Positions 10,401-20,829 of a stretch of 64,000 nt of DNA are shown here, piece by piece. The translations under genes and the position numbers were made by a program. How positions within the stretch are numbered: position 1 is the first letter of the stretch; each line of letters begins with the position of its first letter. Under the pieces are notes generated by a model that was given only the letters and a program-made list of their open reading frames with translations, was not told the DNA's origin and made no database searches. The stretch is from Solen grandis (Eukaryota > Mollusca > Bivalvia > Adapedonta > Solenidae): assembly GCA_021229015.1 (NCBI GenBank), contig CM037794.1:42427126-42491125 (forward strand), read 5' to 3'.

Positions 10401-12014
10401 CAGAAATGCATTAATATACCAAGCTGCAGATCAAACAAGATTCATATGGGACATGTAGGTTGTTCAGATATTACACAATTTACTGCTTATATTAGAGATG
10501 TTTTGATTGTCGCTAGATACCTTACTGAAGAACAGCAAAAATCTATTTACATACTGGTATATCTGTTCTGTGACGTTGTTCATACCTTATCATGTATTGT
10601 CTGTCTATTGTACACAGAACATCAATCTGGAATCTCTTGATTTTACCTGGCTACTTAAGAAAACCTTGTGATATCCCCATTTAAACAATAAGGCCCAGAA
10701 CTAAGCATAACCTTTTAGCTGCTCCAGCACTACATTTAGCTAAAACTGTGTCAAAAACTAGGTTCATGTAACTACATTCATGTAATTAAATTGTGTATAA
10801 TTAAGCATCTTGCTTGAATTTTACTTCTGGTTCAAGCGATTATGAATTGAAAATTATAGATTATACCCCATCCAATGACGCGATAATCAATTGTGACAAA
10901 TATCAACCGATTTCTATCACTAGCTTATATAGTGCAAATTCAACCTACATACAGAATCAATCCTGATCAGTTGCGAAATAATTGTTAATGATTTTGACTA
11001 ATGAAGAGCTAATAATAAAATCAGTACCGAAGGTATGCAAGCATCCAGATGAAACAAGAGATAATTTAAGTATTGGTACAGGTATGGTGGAACACTGTCT
11101 TTTTCCTTAAATAAAAGTTGCCAAAGACCTAATATTTGTATTTGCAATATTTTGCTTAAATTTATGTAGAAATCAAAAGGATTATAGATAACATCTCAAT
11201 AAAATGAATCAATATACCAGTATATATACAGCAAGATGACATTAAAGCCCCAGTGCGTTTTAGCTTGGAAAAATATATTTTTCAAAATTTCTAATTAGCA
11301 AAGCCACAAATGATGTTTGATTAACCTCTTAATGTTTACTTAAGCCCACATAATGAAATATTCGCCCAGAAGTCTTAGTTGTTCAGACAGGGCAAAATAG
11401 TGAGAAAGATGGGCGGAGCTTGTTCTGAAACACACTGTTCAGTATAAAACCACGGATGTCTCGGTGTACATGGGGTGTTTCAGAAGTTCATGGACTTTTT
11501 CTATTGACTGAATAAATATTGACACACGGTAGGAGAGGAGATAGGAAGAAAATCCATGAACTTCTGAAAAATCCCTTGTATGTTGATTTTATGCTGTCAT
11601 TGTTCTGAGCTAAATATAGAACGAGACAGCCACAATTTGCATTTTTTCTAATAGAATCTTTCCTGTAAATTAGGCAATTTTTCAAGGTCTTACAGTGATG
11701 AAATTAAACCTGAATTATATATGTTGTAAGTGCATTCAGCTTTAGGTCTAACATCTATAAGATACTGGGACTTTAATAGAAGGAGATTCATTCAGTTTCA
11801 TTTCACCAATCTGGCTGTTTACGTTTCTTTGAAGTGACAAACAGTAGGCATAGACTCAATGTCAAAGAAGCTGAAAATGTTAAAGGGTTACCTTTGTATT
11901 TTTCACAAGATTCATACAAGTCAATCAGGCTTTTAGTGTCCTCTATCTTGATGCTGGAGACGGGAACAATATTCCTCAGGCGATTTGATATCGTCATGCT
12001 CTCATCTTCTACTC
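4404..12014 (-). CDS. macro-domain protein (partial gene, three exons)
   Basis: Partial gene assembled by eye from exons 12014-11892, 9982-9842 and 4499-4404, each in phase (2 nt in, 1 nt out). The last two encode the front of a macro domain: a beta strand IRVHIASVTELQVDAIVC, then TQEDL, an AGEEM helix, and CDAGQAFMAPG. Spacing between VDAIV and AG (about 26 residues) fits the ADP-ribose-binding macro fold, as in MACROD and PARP9/14/15-type proteins. VDAIV is followed by CSTQEDL where active family members usually have N-A-A-N, so the catalytic or ligand asparagine may be missing. The rest of the domain (the glycine-rich G-x-G loop) should lie left of position 1. Whether this is PARP14-like or a lineage-specific macro protein cannot be decided here. 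Confidence 0.6.
4500..4868. other. intron sequence with degenerate second-family TTAA MITE words
   Basis: No gene beyond the exon. About 4555-4860 carries words (CTGAGCAGATAAGCC, TCTGCTCATACAAT, CTCAGATTCTACACA) shared with the element at 34596-34837, suggesting a decayed copy. Both ends are lost. Confidence 0.4.
4869..5805 (+). mobile_element. tandem-bodied element (pearl/Helentron-like), 5' AACAAGAGGG family
   Basis: Starts AACAAGAGGGTCAAGATGGC, followed by TCACGTGAG. The body holds about five imperfect units of 120-150 bp marked by GTTCACAAGGTTTTTCTA and TTTGACCTGGTGACCT. It ends with a GACGACGGACGACGCAC tract and the hairpin CTGAGCAC-AA-GTGCTCAG before GGGGGGCTTA. A conserved 5' block, a tandem core and a 3' hairpin near CT-A resemble the pearl/HINE elements known from bivalves; that assignment is inference. 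Confidence 0.65.
5809..6910 (+). mobile_element. tandem-bodied element, second copy type, adjacent
   Basis: Begins AACAAGAGGGCCATGATGGC three bases after the previous element ends. Its body is different: three near-identical units with GTGACCCCTGGTGCGGGGTC at 6141, 6307 and 6472 (period 165-166 bp). The 3' end matches the first element in design: GACGGACG tract, hairpin GAGCAC-GTT-GTGCTC, then ATGTGAGCTAA. The terminal CTAA eleven or so bases after a hairpin is Helitron-like. Confidence 0.65.
7165..7406 (+). mobile_element. TTAA-type palindromic MITE, copy 2
   Basis: Ends CCCTTTCCCTCATA and TATGAGGGAAAGGG. The left target site reads TAAA and the right TTAA, so the left site has mutated. The central palindrome is intact except for one change (AACTCACAGG). 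A 97-codon open frame crosses it but also recurs in other copies, so it is a property of the repeat. Confidence 0.85.
7407..8775. other. AT-rich intron or intergenic DNA
   Basis: No recognisable exon, RNA or complete repeat. Sequence is AT-rich with scattered homopolymers. If the macro-domain gene model is right, this is intronic. Confidence 0.5.
8776..9020. repeat. short tandem repeat, ~36/72-bp unit
   Basis: Six to seven diverged copies of a unit containing GATGAAGCTATACAGGGCAC and TTCTTTTGGACAGAAATGAA. Two unit types alternate (GGACAGAAATGAAG and GGATGAGGATGAAG), giving a 72-bp higher-order period in the right half. Confidence 0.85.
9021..9841. other. intron sequence, no gene seen
   Basis: No exon found. 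A small cluster of near-palindromic ATCACGTGATATCACGTAAT words sits at about 9518-9545. An 86-codon minus frame at 9263-9523 has no splice support or family resemblance. Confidence 0.45.
9842..9982 (-). CDS. macro-domain gene, exon with VDAIV strand
   Basis: 141 bp between acceptor ATATGGCAG and donor GGAT|GTAAGG, 2 nt in and 1 nt out. Encodes a short polar linker (DISCEYDGSQSINKK) and then the first macro-domain strands IRVHIASVTELQVDAIVC and TQEDL. The K-I-x-V ... V-D-A-I-V pattern is the macro-domain signature. GC content is clearly above that of the flanks, as expected for coding DNA. Confidence 0.65.
9983..11891. other. intron between macro-gene exons
   Basis: AT-rich, no further exon or named repeat recognised. 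Contains a poly-A run at about 10172-10191 and a plus-strand 103-codon open frame at 10329-10640 without splice or family support. At 11475 and 11555 a short inverted pair, TTTCAGAAGTTCATGGA and TCCATGAACTTCTGAAA, brackets about 90 bp, probably a small MITE remnant. Confidence 0.45.
11892..12014 (-). CDS. probable upstream exon of the macro-domain gene
   Basis: 123 bp between acceptor ATATATGAG and donor AAAG|GTAACC, 2 nt in and 1 nt out, so it joins in phase to the exon at 9842-9982. Encodes VEDESMTISNRLRNIV, then IEDTKSLIDLYESCEKYK, a charged helical segment vaguely like the ends of RRM-like repeats in PARP14 relatives. The acceptor has a weak pyrimidine tract and no clear family match, so this is held with moderate to low confidence. 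Confidence 0.42.
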
Positions 12015-12235
12015 CTCATATATGCAAACGAACCTGGAAATGTATCCATATCCAAAAACTTAAAGACCATCAGCTAAAAGCACATAACAAATCATGATAT
12101 TCATTCAAGTCAAAGTTCTGTTATACATAATACATGTATGAACAAAGTTTATGTAATAAAGGGTAATGATTATGATAACAGTTTATAATAGTTAATATAT
12201 AAATATTATCAACACAATACTTAAAGAAACTTGTT

Positions 12236-12477
12236 TTAACCCTTTCCCTCATAGAGGACACCATGAAAAGACCTATGCGAACAGCATAAAACCAGATCAG
12301 CCTGCGAGTAACTCGCAGGCTGATCAGGTTTTATGCTGTTCGCTGCTCCTCAGTGGTCTGGAAATGAGGATTTTGTAATTATATTTGGTAAGGTTTAACT
12401 GTGGTTTTCTGCAGATCAGGCTTTATGTGGTACCTATTGAGTGCGTCAAAATGAGTCTATATGAGGGAAAGGGTTAA
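12236..12477 (+). mobile_element. TTAA-type palindromic MITE, copy 3
   Basis: Perfect TTAA on both sides and intact 14-bp inverted ends CCCTTTCCCTCATA. Central ~60-bp palindrome (about 12280-12342) around CCTGCGAGTAACTCGCAGG. One of the best preserved copies at 242 bp. Confidence 0.92.
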
Positions 12478-12905
12478 AAGTGATAATAGTGTTCAGAGAG
12501 AGTTTAGAATATTAAATATCTCTCCCTAATAATTAAAATCATATATAGCTTCAGTGAAATTTTATTACATAAAGTACCAACTTTCTTATTTTATATTCAT
12601 GAGTTGTACATGACACTGTATTTAAAAGCCTTTAAAGGTTTCCAATATTTGAATAACTAGCAGCTGAACAGATACTGAATTTTTATTAAATTAAAAAAAT
12701 ACATGGTATTCATGCAAATTCTACCACTGTTGTGTAATTAGACCACTTCACTTAAGGATTTGCAATACCCTGTATAATTCTCTGATTTAAATTGACCAGT
12801 CAGTGACTGGGGAAAAAATGTTTATTTCCCAATGAACAATGTGTGAAATGTTACACTAGCATGTAGATTAGGTGTTTGGGAAGTGCTTGTTGATTTACAT
12901 AATGT

Positions 12906-13147
12906 TTAACCCTTTCCCTCATATAGACTCATTTTGACGCACTCAATAGGTACCACATAAAGCCTGATCTGCAGAAAACCACAGTTAAACCTTACCAAAT
13001 TTAAATACAAAATCCTCATTTCCAGACCACTGAGGAGCAGCGAACAGCATAAAACCTGATCAGCCTGCGAGTTACTCGCAGGCTGATCTGGTTTTATGCT
13101 GTTCGCATAGGTCTTTTCATGGTTTTCTCTATGAGGAAAAGGGTTAA
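12906..13147 (-). mobile_element. TTAA-type palindromic MITE, copy 4
   Basis: Same family in the opposite orientation, 428 bp from copy 3. TTAA sites and inverted ends are intact, with one change in the right end (GAGGAAAAGGG). Copies 3 and 4 together make a ~900-bp inverted repeat. Confidence 0.92.
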
Positions 13148-13686
13148 GTCTCATTTTGGAGTAAAATGGTCTATACTGTACAGACATAGTTTCATTTGAC
13201 CAGCTTCAACTCAATGATGGCTAGAGGCTAGAGCTTGAAATAGATAAGTCATTGGCTGGTGTATCAACGTTTAGGTTTCTCTCTACCTTCAATAAAGTTT
13301 TTAATTCTTATTTATTAAAACATTTACTAGATTAACTTACTTGGCTATGCCATTTCTTGGATTTCAGTATCTGTTAATCTTTGTTTAAATTTAGAAAGAA
13401 ATAATTTTACATTACCCATTTAACCAAAACCAAATATTGGACCATAATTACCCAAGTTCTTTCAGCATCAGATAAGTTTCTATGGAGGGCTGACCTTGAA
13501 ACTCCATCAACTTCTATTTCTTTATATGTACTCAGAGAAGTTTAGTGGTCAGTCCTCACACTGGCACTATGTGACTAGAATGTGTGATGCCTCAAATCAA
13601 TGGAATTACTTTTAATCATTGCACACATACCCTTGAGAAGATGTGGCCAGTGACAATTTATATACCTCTGGTACAAGGAATTTACC
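13148..13686. other. no gene seen
   Basis: AT-rich DNA without exon signals or a recognised repeat. Confidence 0.45.
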
Positions 13687-14060
13687 TGCACAATAGCTCA
13701 ATGGTAGTGTGTCTGCTTTGCGCTCAGGAGGTCTGTGATTCGAATCCTAGCCAGGGCACTTCCTCCAGTGACCACGTCGAACCAAATATGTATAAAACTG
13801 GTACCAGATGCACCCTTGCCATGCACTTGGCAAAATGGGGTTGCTATGGGAACTTGGAGTATTCAGTACTGGTTCTACCCAGGAACTTGTCTATTGATGC
13901 TATACACTCGGCACGTAAAAGAACCAAGGAGTCTATTTTCAAAATGTGCTAGGGCACTGCACCAGGTCTCCCTTGTTTCCAATTACTTCTCTTCTGATGC
14001 TGTCTCTTCAGCAAAATACAGGACCCACACATGGGAAATCTTTGCCCGTAAAGTCTGACT
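13687..14060 (+). mobile_element. tRNA-derived SINE
   Basis: A tRNA-like head (about 13687-13760) contains an A-box TAGCTCAATGGTAG and a B-box GATTCGAATCC, with a loop resembling tRNA-Ala (CTGCTTTGCG). The body contains GGCACGTAAAAGAACC, a word widespread in invertebrate SINEs. Two overlapping open frames of 107-122 codons cross it and are spurious. The exact family is not assigned. Confidence 0.65.
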
Positions 14061-14099
14061 AGACTTAACTATTGAGTTTACTGTCACTTCTACAGTATT

Positions 14100-14310
14100 T
14101 CAGTCATATAGCGACGTCCAGCTAATTACAGGTGGAGGAAGACCCCGAATGCACAAGGCATCTGGGTAGAACCACCGATCTACCGCAAGCCAGCTGGAAG
14201 GCTTCCTCACATGAAAATCCGAATGACCCTGCCAGGATTCGAAACCACGCGGTAAGGGGCTGACAAATCTTCCTGTTAGTGCCCACAACTGCCAGCCATA
14301 TATTCACCTA
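14100..14310 (-). mobile_element. SINE fragment, reverse orientation
   Basis: Contains the inverse B-box GGATTCGAAACCACG at about 14237-14251 and GC-rich body words (GTGGAGGAAGACCCCGAATG, GAGGAAGCC read on the minus strand). Related words occur at 16680-16790. The tail is not resolved. Confidence 0.5.
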
Positions 14311-15575
14311 AGGCCTTCCAATCCTAATAGACGTATTTCATATCTTGCCACTGGATGGTAAAATTTCTATGAAACTTTGTCACTTTGAAGACATTCAAAA
14401 ATAAAAATATTTCACCAAGAGGTTTTTCAAGCTTTATCTAATTTGGGGGAGATAATCTGCATTAAGTTAACATTGAAGCCCATGGAAAATATGCATTTTC
14501 TGTGAATATGAAAAACTGAATTTGATTTATGAGAAAAACTCATGGTAGAAAGATGCATTTTATAATTTTGTATCAACTTTCGTAAAAATATCTAACTTTA
14601 CCATAGGGAAAATGGAGAAAATCACTTTTTTAGTATTCAGGAGATAACTCATGGAAACAAAAACAATCAAGGGGAGGTAATAAAAGAACATCTGTCACTT
14701 GTCATAACATGTCAATATCATTGTTTGACATTTTAAAAGCTTATATACATATGTATTGTTAAGTTATATGCATAGCTTTGATGGAACTGATCGCTTTTAG
14801 GATGGGAAGACCTTAAGATAACTGGATATCTCACCTTTTTTCAAATTAGTCTGTTAAATTATGTGGATAACAAGCATTTTTTCACATTATTTTCTGGAAA
14901 AAAGCATGATATCCAGTTTAACATAAGTAAATATGTGATTGGCAGTAGTGGGCACTAACAGACAGTTTTGTCCTGTTTAAGATACCTAAGTGGATAACTT
15001 GAAAATTTCCTACTTGCCAGATAATAACTGAATATGCGACAGTTTTCCAGAAAAGTTTCTTAACATAGCTAAGTGAATAAGTGGCTGGCAGAATATGCCA
15101 CCATAGATAAACCTGGGTATCTTTACTACTATTTAACTGGTTAAGTCATGTACACCGGTCATTGAAATTTAACTGATGACAGTTTTATCTACTACATGTA
15201 TAAACAAAACAGAACAATTCTTTACCTCAATAAGTGGATACAGCTATAATCAATATTGAACACAAGTTATGTCTTAAGGCAAACATATATCCTGTCAATA
15301 TGTTGTCCTTGTTTCATATATTTCACAGTAGTGTCAGTTAATTTATGTAAGAGTTATTCCTGTGTAAATTCCGGAAGCTATGAAGTTTAAATATAGATCT
15401 AGGAAGTACCGCATAAATTTGGATATGAGCCAGTGCGGCTCCGTCTACCTGTCGTTCTCAGGTAAACCCCTAGCTCGATATCTGTTGACAGGTATCCAAG
15501 TGAAATGTTCAGGACTTAGGCATCGATTATATGTCATTTCTTTTATATTAATGTTCTAATTTATACTTATGATGA
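14311..15575. other. no gene seen
   Basis: AT-rich DNA of presumed intronic or intergenic nature. GTGGATAAC words recur loosely at about 14860, 14990 and 15230, but no defined repeat was delimited. Confidence 0.45.
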
Positions 15576-15624
15576 CCGGAGTTTGAAGTTCTATCAATAA
15601 ATAAGTAATATTTAGTAAACGATA

Positions 15625-15657
<33 letters not shown>

Positions 15658-15715
15658 CGGGACATATTTTTTACTATAGATTCTTTATTTATTGACAGAA
15701 CTTCAAAACTCTACA
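15576..15715. repeat. inverted repeat with (CA)n loop
   Basis: Left arm (about 15579-15605, TTGAAGTTCTATCAATAAAT) and right arm (about 15682-15709, TTTATTGACAGAACTTCAAA) are near-perfect inverses. The loop carries a (CA)13-like microsatellite at about 15627-15649 followed by TATATATA. Confidence 0.8.
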
Positions 15716-16202
15716 TACACCGATTGTATTCTCCTGCATTTGCTTTATCAAAATTAACAACAACAACTCAACATACATTAATTACTGGTTGTCATACTTA
15801 TTAAAATTTATTCATAGTAATAAAGTGCCTCGATCGATACTTCGATCCATTCGTATGATGTGTTTTCGATTCAAACATTCGATCACATCCCCTTTTGTTG
15901 AATATTTTAGTGAAATCCAATCTTTCTTGAAAATGCTACAACTGAAACGGTTTTTTGAGAACACTTCTAAAGGCAGAATTTCAAAATACGTGAACGTATC
16001 ATAGGTGCTCAAAATTATTCTATACAGTATACACGCATATTCCATTCAGTGAACTGCATATAGCCAGCTATTTGTGACAAGAGAGACTGCATGTCGGCAG
16101 GACATGAAATAGCCCGGCGTTTCAGCAGGACTCAAAAAACTCCTGCAACTCTAGTTACAAGTTAAAGTGCTGAACTTTCTCTTTGTTTCATGATTAACCC
16201 AC
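15716..16202. other. no gene seen
   Basis: Mixed-composition DNA. Overlapping 71-77 codon frames at 15789-16045 on both strands have no family resemblance. Confidence 0.4.
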
Positions 16203-16347
16203 CGACAGCTTCCCGGTGTTTTGAGCGCTTTGTTTCATAAGGGTCATGGTCTTGATTCCATTCATAAATTGCAAACAACAGCGTCGGAAACCCACGAGCG
16301 CTCATTCTGTCACTCCATACATCGCCCGTGGGATTATTAGTTTGCAT
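16203..16347 (-). CDS. candidate 5' exon of the macro-domain gene
   Basis: 145 bp from an ATG at 16347 to a donor GTCG|GTGGGT, leaving 1 nt, which is the phase needed by the exon at 11892-12014. Encodes MQTNNPTGDVWSDRMSARGF and onward to KRSKHREAV; GC content is above background. The frame stays open upstream of the ATG, so the true start could be further 5' or this could be an internal exon. No family match; it may also be unrelated to the macro gene. Confidence 0.3.
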
Positions 16348-16539
16348 TTGTTCGTTATCGATGAATTGAAAAGCCGCGCTACTATTCGCAGCTCAACTAT
16401 GTAGTAGGGATTTTTGGACCAATAGAAACTCTCATACTTACGGCACTTAGACAAACCTTTACCGTCACTTCAGCTGAAGAGTACCCATCTATGTAAGCAG
16501 CATTTTGACTGGTCTACGTACCTATTATAACGATGAAGT

Positions 16540-16790
16540 GCTAGCCAAGTATCCCATGGCTGACATGTAATAGGCAGTTGTGGGTATCCGACGCTGGGAG
16601 GTCATACACATTCATTGATATGATACTGGGCGCGACGTGATAGAATTAAAACGACTGCGGTAAATATGCATAAGCATTGTCACAAATGACCCTGTTAGGA
16701 TTCGAAACCACAGTGGCGAGAGGCTGAGTAATGTTAAGGCCAGGGAGTTAACTTTGTCAGCTACGGCGGTCTGGTGAAGTGGCATATGGA
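16540..16790 (-). mobile_element. SINE-like fragment, reverse orientation
   Basis: Contains the inverse B-box AGGATTCGAAACCACAG at about 16697-16713, sharing CAAATGACCCTG-type and GAGAGGCTGA words with the fragment at 14100-14310. Ends are not defined. Confidence 0.4.
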
Positions 16791-16970
16791 CACTTTAGAT
16801 GCGCTGTGTAGGTAGGCAAATATTTTAACAATATAGATGAAAGAAACTTTGAATAAAGAAATGATCATACGATAGGTTATGTTTCAAATCGCAAGTATAT
16901 TGCAGACTTCAACTTACCTTGGGGTTGCCTGAATTCTCCCCGGTTGCTTAATTCGTTAGGGAAACTATTA

Positions 16971-17146
16971 CAGTGTAAACTGTACATAACGACACCTGTT
17001 CATAACGACATCCTGTATTATCCGACACTTTTTGTTGGTCCCAATTTTAAAGGTATGTTCTATAATGATCTGCCTTATCCGACAACCTGTTCTATCCGAC
17101 ATTGTCAGTTGGTCTCAGTGGGTGTCAGACAAGACAGGTTTTACTG
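16971..17146. mobile_element. short pogo/Tigger-like MITE
   Basis: 176 bp flanked by TA on both sides. The ends CAGTGTAAACTGTACATAAC and GACAGGTTTTACTG are imperfect inverses beginning CAGT. Internal words repeat (TATCCGACA three times, CATAACGACA twice), suggesting tandem growth of the sub-terminal region. No coding. Confidence 0.7.
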
Positions 17147-17749
17147 TATACTCATAACATCAAAACAACAATCACCCATTTAAAAAAAGAACATACAAGT
17201 CTTATAACATATGAAAAAAAAACGTGTACCAGAATGACACAAGACCATGTCCTACTTTTGTTTTGGAAGGTCTCGCGTTGTTAGGAATTTAGATGATACC
17301 TTTGGATCCTTCAAGCAGATTTAATCCCGATCCGGTGAAGCAGCCCCCGCGCTACCGGCGGATATATGACTGATATATGACTGATATATGAGGATATAAG
17401 GAGGAAAGTCATGTCATCCGATCCGCTAACGAATTATACTGCAAATTTCAGTCCTATTTCTGCGTTAATAAATACCGAGAACGCGTCGTGCGGCTTATTG
17501 ACCTACCTGAAGGAACTTTACATTGAGGTATGTAATGAAATGATCAGTTATATTTTATGGTCGGAAAAACCACAGTCGCTCAATACCTTTCTTATATACA
17601 GAAGTGATAACTGAATATATGTCGTGATTATACGTCGTCTCTTTTATTTAAAACTCAGTACTATTCTTTTGTAGACCAACTCGAACATATATATGCGTAA
17701 TTACAGGTAAATGTATATGGACAGGAAGGCCACTATATTGAACCAATCT
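17147..17749. other. no gene seen
   Basis: AT-rich with a short GC patch around 17325-17365 and a tandem CTGATATATGA. A 67-codon frame at 17411-17614 has no support. Confidence 0.4.
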
Positions 17750-19563
17750 CAAGAGTGGATTTAGAGGGGCGGAAACGGCGTACGCCCCCCCCCCCCCCCC
17801 CTAAAATCGACCAGGTCGGGTTTTTTTATGCGTTTATCCACATTTTTAAAAAAAATTTATATGACAATAAGAGTCAATCAATTTGATCAAAATCGAAATG
17901 TCATTTTCAGTTTGTTTTTTACTTAAGTTTTCTCGTATAAGTTTCATTTTCTCTGCTTTGGCACCTTTCCACCATTTAAACAAGCAGTAGCAGTCGATAC
18001 ATTGATATATTCTCATATGTAGCACTAGTAAATTACCTGATTATCATGCGTTCCCATGATAAATCGGATAAATGAGTTTTTAACACATCATTGGTGCCGT
18101 CGTTTTTCGCTTTTTAGGCAGCGAAAGTGTTTATAAAGTATAAATGCAAGAAAAGCAAAATATGAATTTTTGAAAAAAGAAAAAGGAAAAAAATGTCAGT
18201 GGAATATAAATGAACAGCTTATTTAAATTGTGGATAAGTTCTGTTACCTGGGTATTAATGTTTTATATTGGCAATATGTCCTATGCAATTAAATCATTGT
18301 CTCAACAAGCAATGAGAGGGATGTCGGATTTTTAATATTTTTCAACGTTTAAATTTTTATATACATGTATCACAAAAACTACAGTTATTTGACAGAATGA
18401 TTACACTATTCTAATATATTGTTTAGAGGTGTGGGGAGTATATGAAATTGATGAAATTTAACGTATACATATAAGATATTGTAAATTTATTTTAGGCGTA
18501 AAATCGCAAAGAAGATTTTCATTATCTACAATATGTAAAGAATGCGCATTAAAATATATTTTTAAAAAAAATTTTAAAAAATTTTGGAAAAATATAATAA
18601 TAACGTAGATATGACTATGTACCAAAAAAAAATGCTGATGTATAAATAATAGTCCAAAACTTGAAACTAACTGTAAATACATAACAGAATTTAGATTTGA
18701 AACGTATTTTGAAATAATAATAATAAAAAAAATATTATCAAAGATTCTGAGTAAATTTCGTTTTCTAGCCGGAGATACGATGGAACAGATAGAAAAATGG
18801 ATTATGTGTTTGCAACTCATCTATGATAAAACCTGGATATCATTTCTTGCTTGTGTGTCCAAAATATAGATGCATAAGACTCAAATACCTAAAAAATACT
18901 TTCGATAAGTATACGTGAAAACAAAATGATATTAAAAGTATAGTGTTCTGTTTGTAAGAGAGATTCCAGTTGCGGAAACAATTCATTAATGCATTAAAGG
19001 ACTAAGAATGACATTTTGAATGTGGTATAATTTAAGATGATTGTAAAAATGAAATCATGTAACTTTAAATAATATCAATATAAGTTCATAAATAAAAAAT
19101 GTATAATGAATATATACATAGTATAAATGTTTTGCCCATATTATGATAACTGATTTATCGTTACTGATATTAAATATATTGTAACTAATTAATATACACA
19201 TGCGCCATGAATTGTATACATATAATCTTGTGATTTTATTGTTCGGGCATTATCAATTTAATGTAATTATTGATGTATTTGCCAGAGAAAGCTGCGCTGT
19301 CGACTTTGAAAATAAACTATTTGAGCTGAGTTGAGTTGAATTAAACCAGTATTCACTGATTGTTTTGTGTGGAACTATTTAATGATTTAGTAATTTCTAG
19401 TTATATGGTCTTAAAATATTTTAATAGCCATGCATAAAAATTATTATGCCGACATAATAACTGTTTTCTCCGTTAAATAAATATACGTGTGTGTTTATAT
19501 ATATGGAATAAAAGTACCTGTAGTTGCTGGACCCCCCAACCCAAAATCCTGGATCCGCGCCTG
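17750..19563. mobile_element. hAT-like non-autonomous element (degraded)
   Basis: The left end CAAGAGTGGATTTAGAGGGG and the inverse of the right end, CAGGCGCGGATCCAGGATTT, are imperfect terminal inverted repeats of the CAGxGGCGGATCCAGG type seen in many hAT-like elements. Both sides carry AATCT, a possible part of the target duplication. Behind the left end is a run of about 18 C (17787-17804). The interior is very AT-rich with no transposase. Near 19300-19345 an AATAAACTATTTGAGCTGAG tail with GAGTTGAG repeats resembles the 3' end of a non-LTR element nested inside. Confidence 0.5.
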
Positions 19564-19689
19564 AATCTTAAGGCGGAGATTCCTGTTGATTTAAGAGATT
19601 ATATTTTCTAAAAATATTGCCACATAGTCCACAAACGTTCGGCTTAAGACTCAGGAAGTATGGGAAAATACCTCTGTTAAAATATTTGC

Positions 19690-20030
19690 GACCATACCGA
19701 GTGGGACATTATCGCTGGCCTTAATATTTCTGATCTCCATAAAAATGCATTTGTCAATTACATTTGTGATTAAATTTAATCAAGTTTGCTCCAATACTTA
19801 ATGAAAATGCAAAAGTGTAAACCAGTCAAATTTCCTCATATTTCCAGGGCCATAACTCTAGATCTATTAGTCCGATGTCTACCATGATTAAACTTGACTT
19901 GAGAGATTATGGTCATAAGCGTTGTCATTAAGCTTGAAGAAGATTGCTGAAGAGTAGACAACCTAATTGTGGACGACGGACAAACAGCGATCCTATCCGC
20001 TCACCATGAGTACTACGTGTCATATTTCCT
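19690..20030 (+). mobile_element. 3' fragment of a tandem-bodied element
   Basis: Body words CCAGGGCCATAACTCTAGAT and a terminal GTGGACGACGGACAAAC tract followed by GCTCACCATGAGTAC match the 3' design of the elements at 4869-6910. The 5' block is missing. Confidence 0.5.
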
Positions 20031-20829
20031 TATTATATTAAAAATGAAAATGACTGCAGAGGTATGCTTCCAAAAGTAAAGTGTCGACAGTCATGTCATA
20101 GAAAAGCTATATTAATCAACCGTAATATTCTTCGGAAGAATTGCCTACAACTAATCGGGTATACCTTGCTGGACGGAGTGGGGTCATATATTACGTCAAG
20201 GGCCGCCTTACTACTTCACAAATTCACTTTCTTACTATAGATTATTCGTTTCACTTACTACTTCATAAATTCACTTTCTTACTTTAGATTATTCGTTTCA
20301 TCAGCCCCTGTTCTGACTGGGTTGTTATAATTATGATATTCTTGTATTTTGTCTTAATTTCTATACTGAAATAGTGGTGGTGAGTGTGGGTCATAAAATA
20401 AAATGTTCGAGTTTATTGCTGACCCTTACCAGTAAACCCTAACCATAGATCAAATCCTTGAATTAGTTGGGAAAATCTTTAAATATAAGGTCAAACAATC
20501 GTGTCATTGGTCTGAAAATTGATATCATTCTGTGAGCGGCAGTTGGTCCAAAGTGAAAGGTGTATAGTGATTAGTGAATGGTTCAAGCAAAGATAACTCC
20601 GCGAAAAACGATTGGTAAGCATTTTGTTTATTTACACGTAGACAAAGGATACAATGGATCTGACATGCAATTACAAGTGAATTTTATTTGAATTAGATTT
20701 ATGCTCTACCGAACTAGACTGTCAGTGATTCGATTGTCAAGTTCCGAAATACATGGCAAAGTATAATATTCAAAACTGACGTATATAATGATTACATGGA
20801 TCTGATTTATACAGAGTCATGTACTGATC
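20031..20829. other. no gene seen; short direct duplication
   Basis: At about 20212-20300 the word ACTACTTCA-AAATTCACTTTC is duplicated in tandem (period about 49 bp), each followed by TTAGATTATTCGTTTCA-type sequence. The rest is featureless. Confidence 0.5.

Noticed and set aside
13687..13760. Functional tRNA-Ala gene
   Set aside because: Boxes are present but stems are imperfect and the sequence runs into a SINE body.
18458..18820. 120-codon minus frame, possibly membrane protein
   Set aside because: Extremely AT-rich (Ile, Phe, Asn, Tyr); hydrophobicity follows from composition, and it lies within a degraded element.
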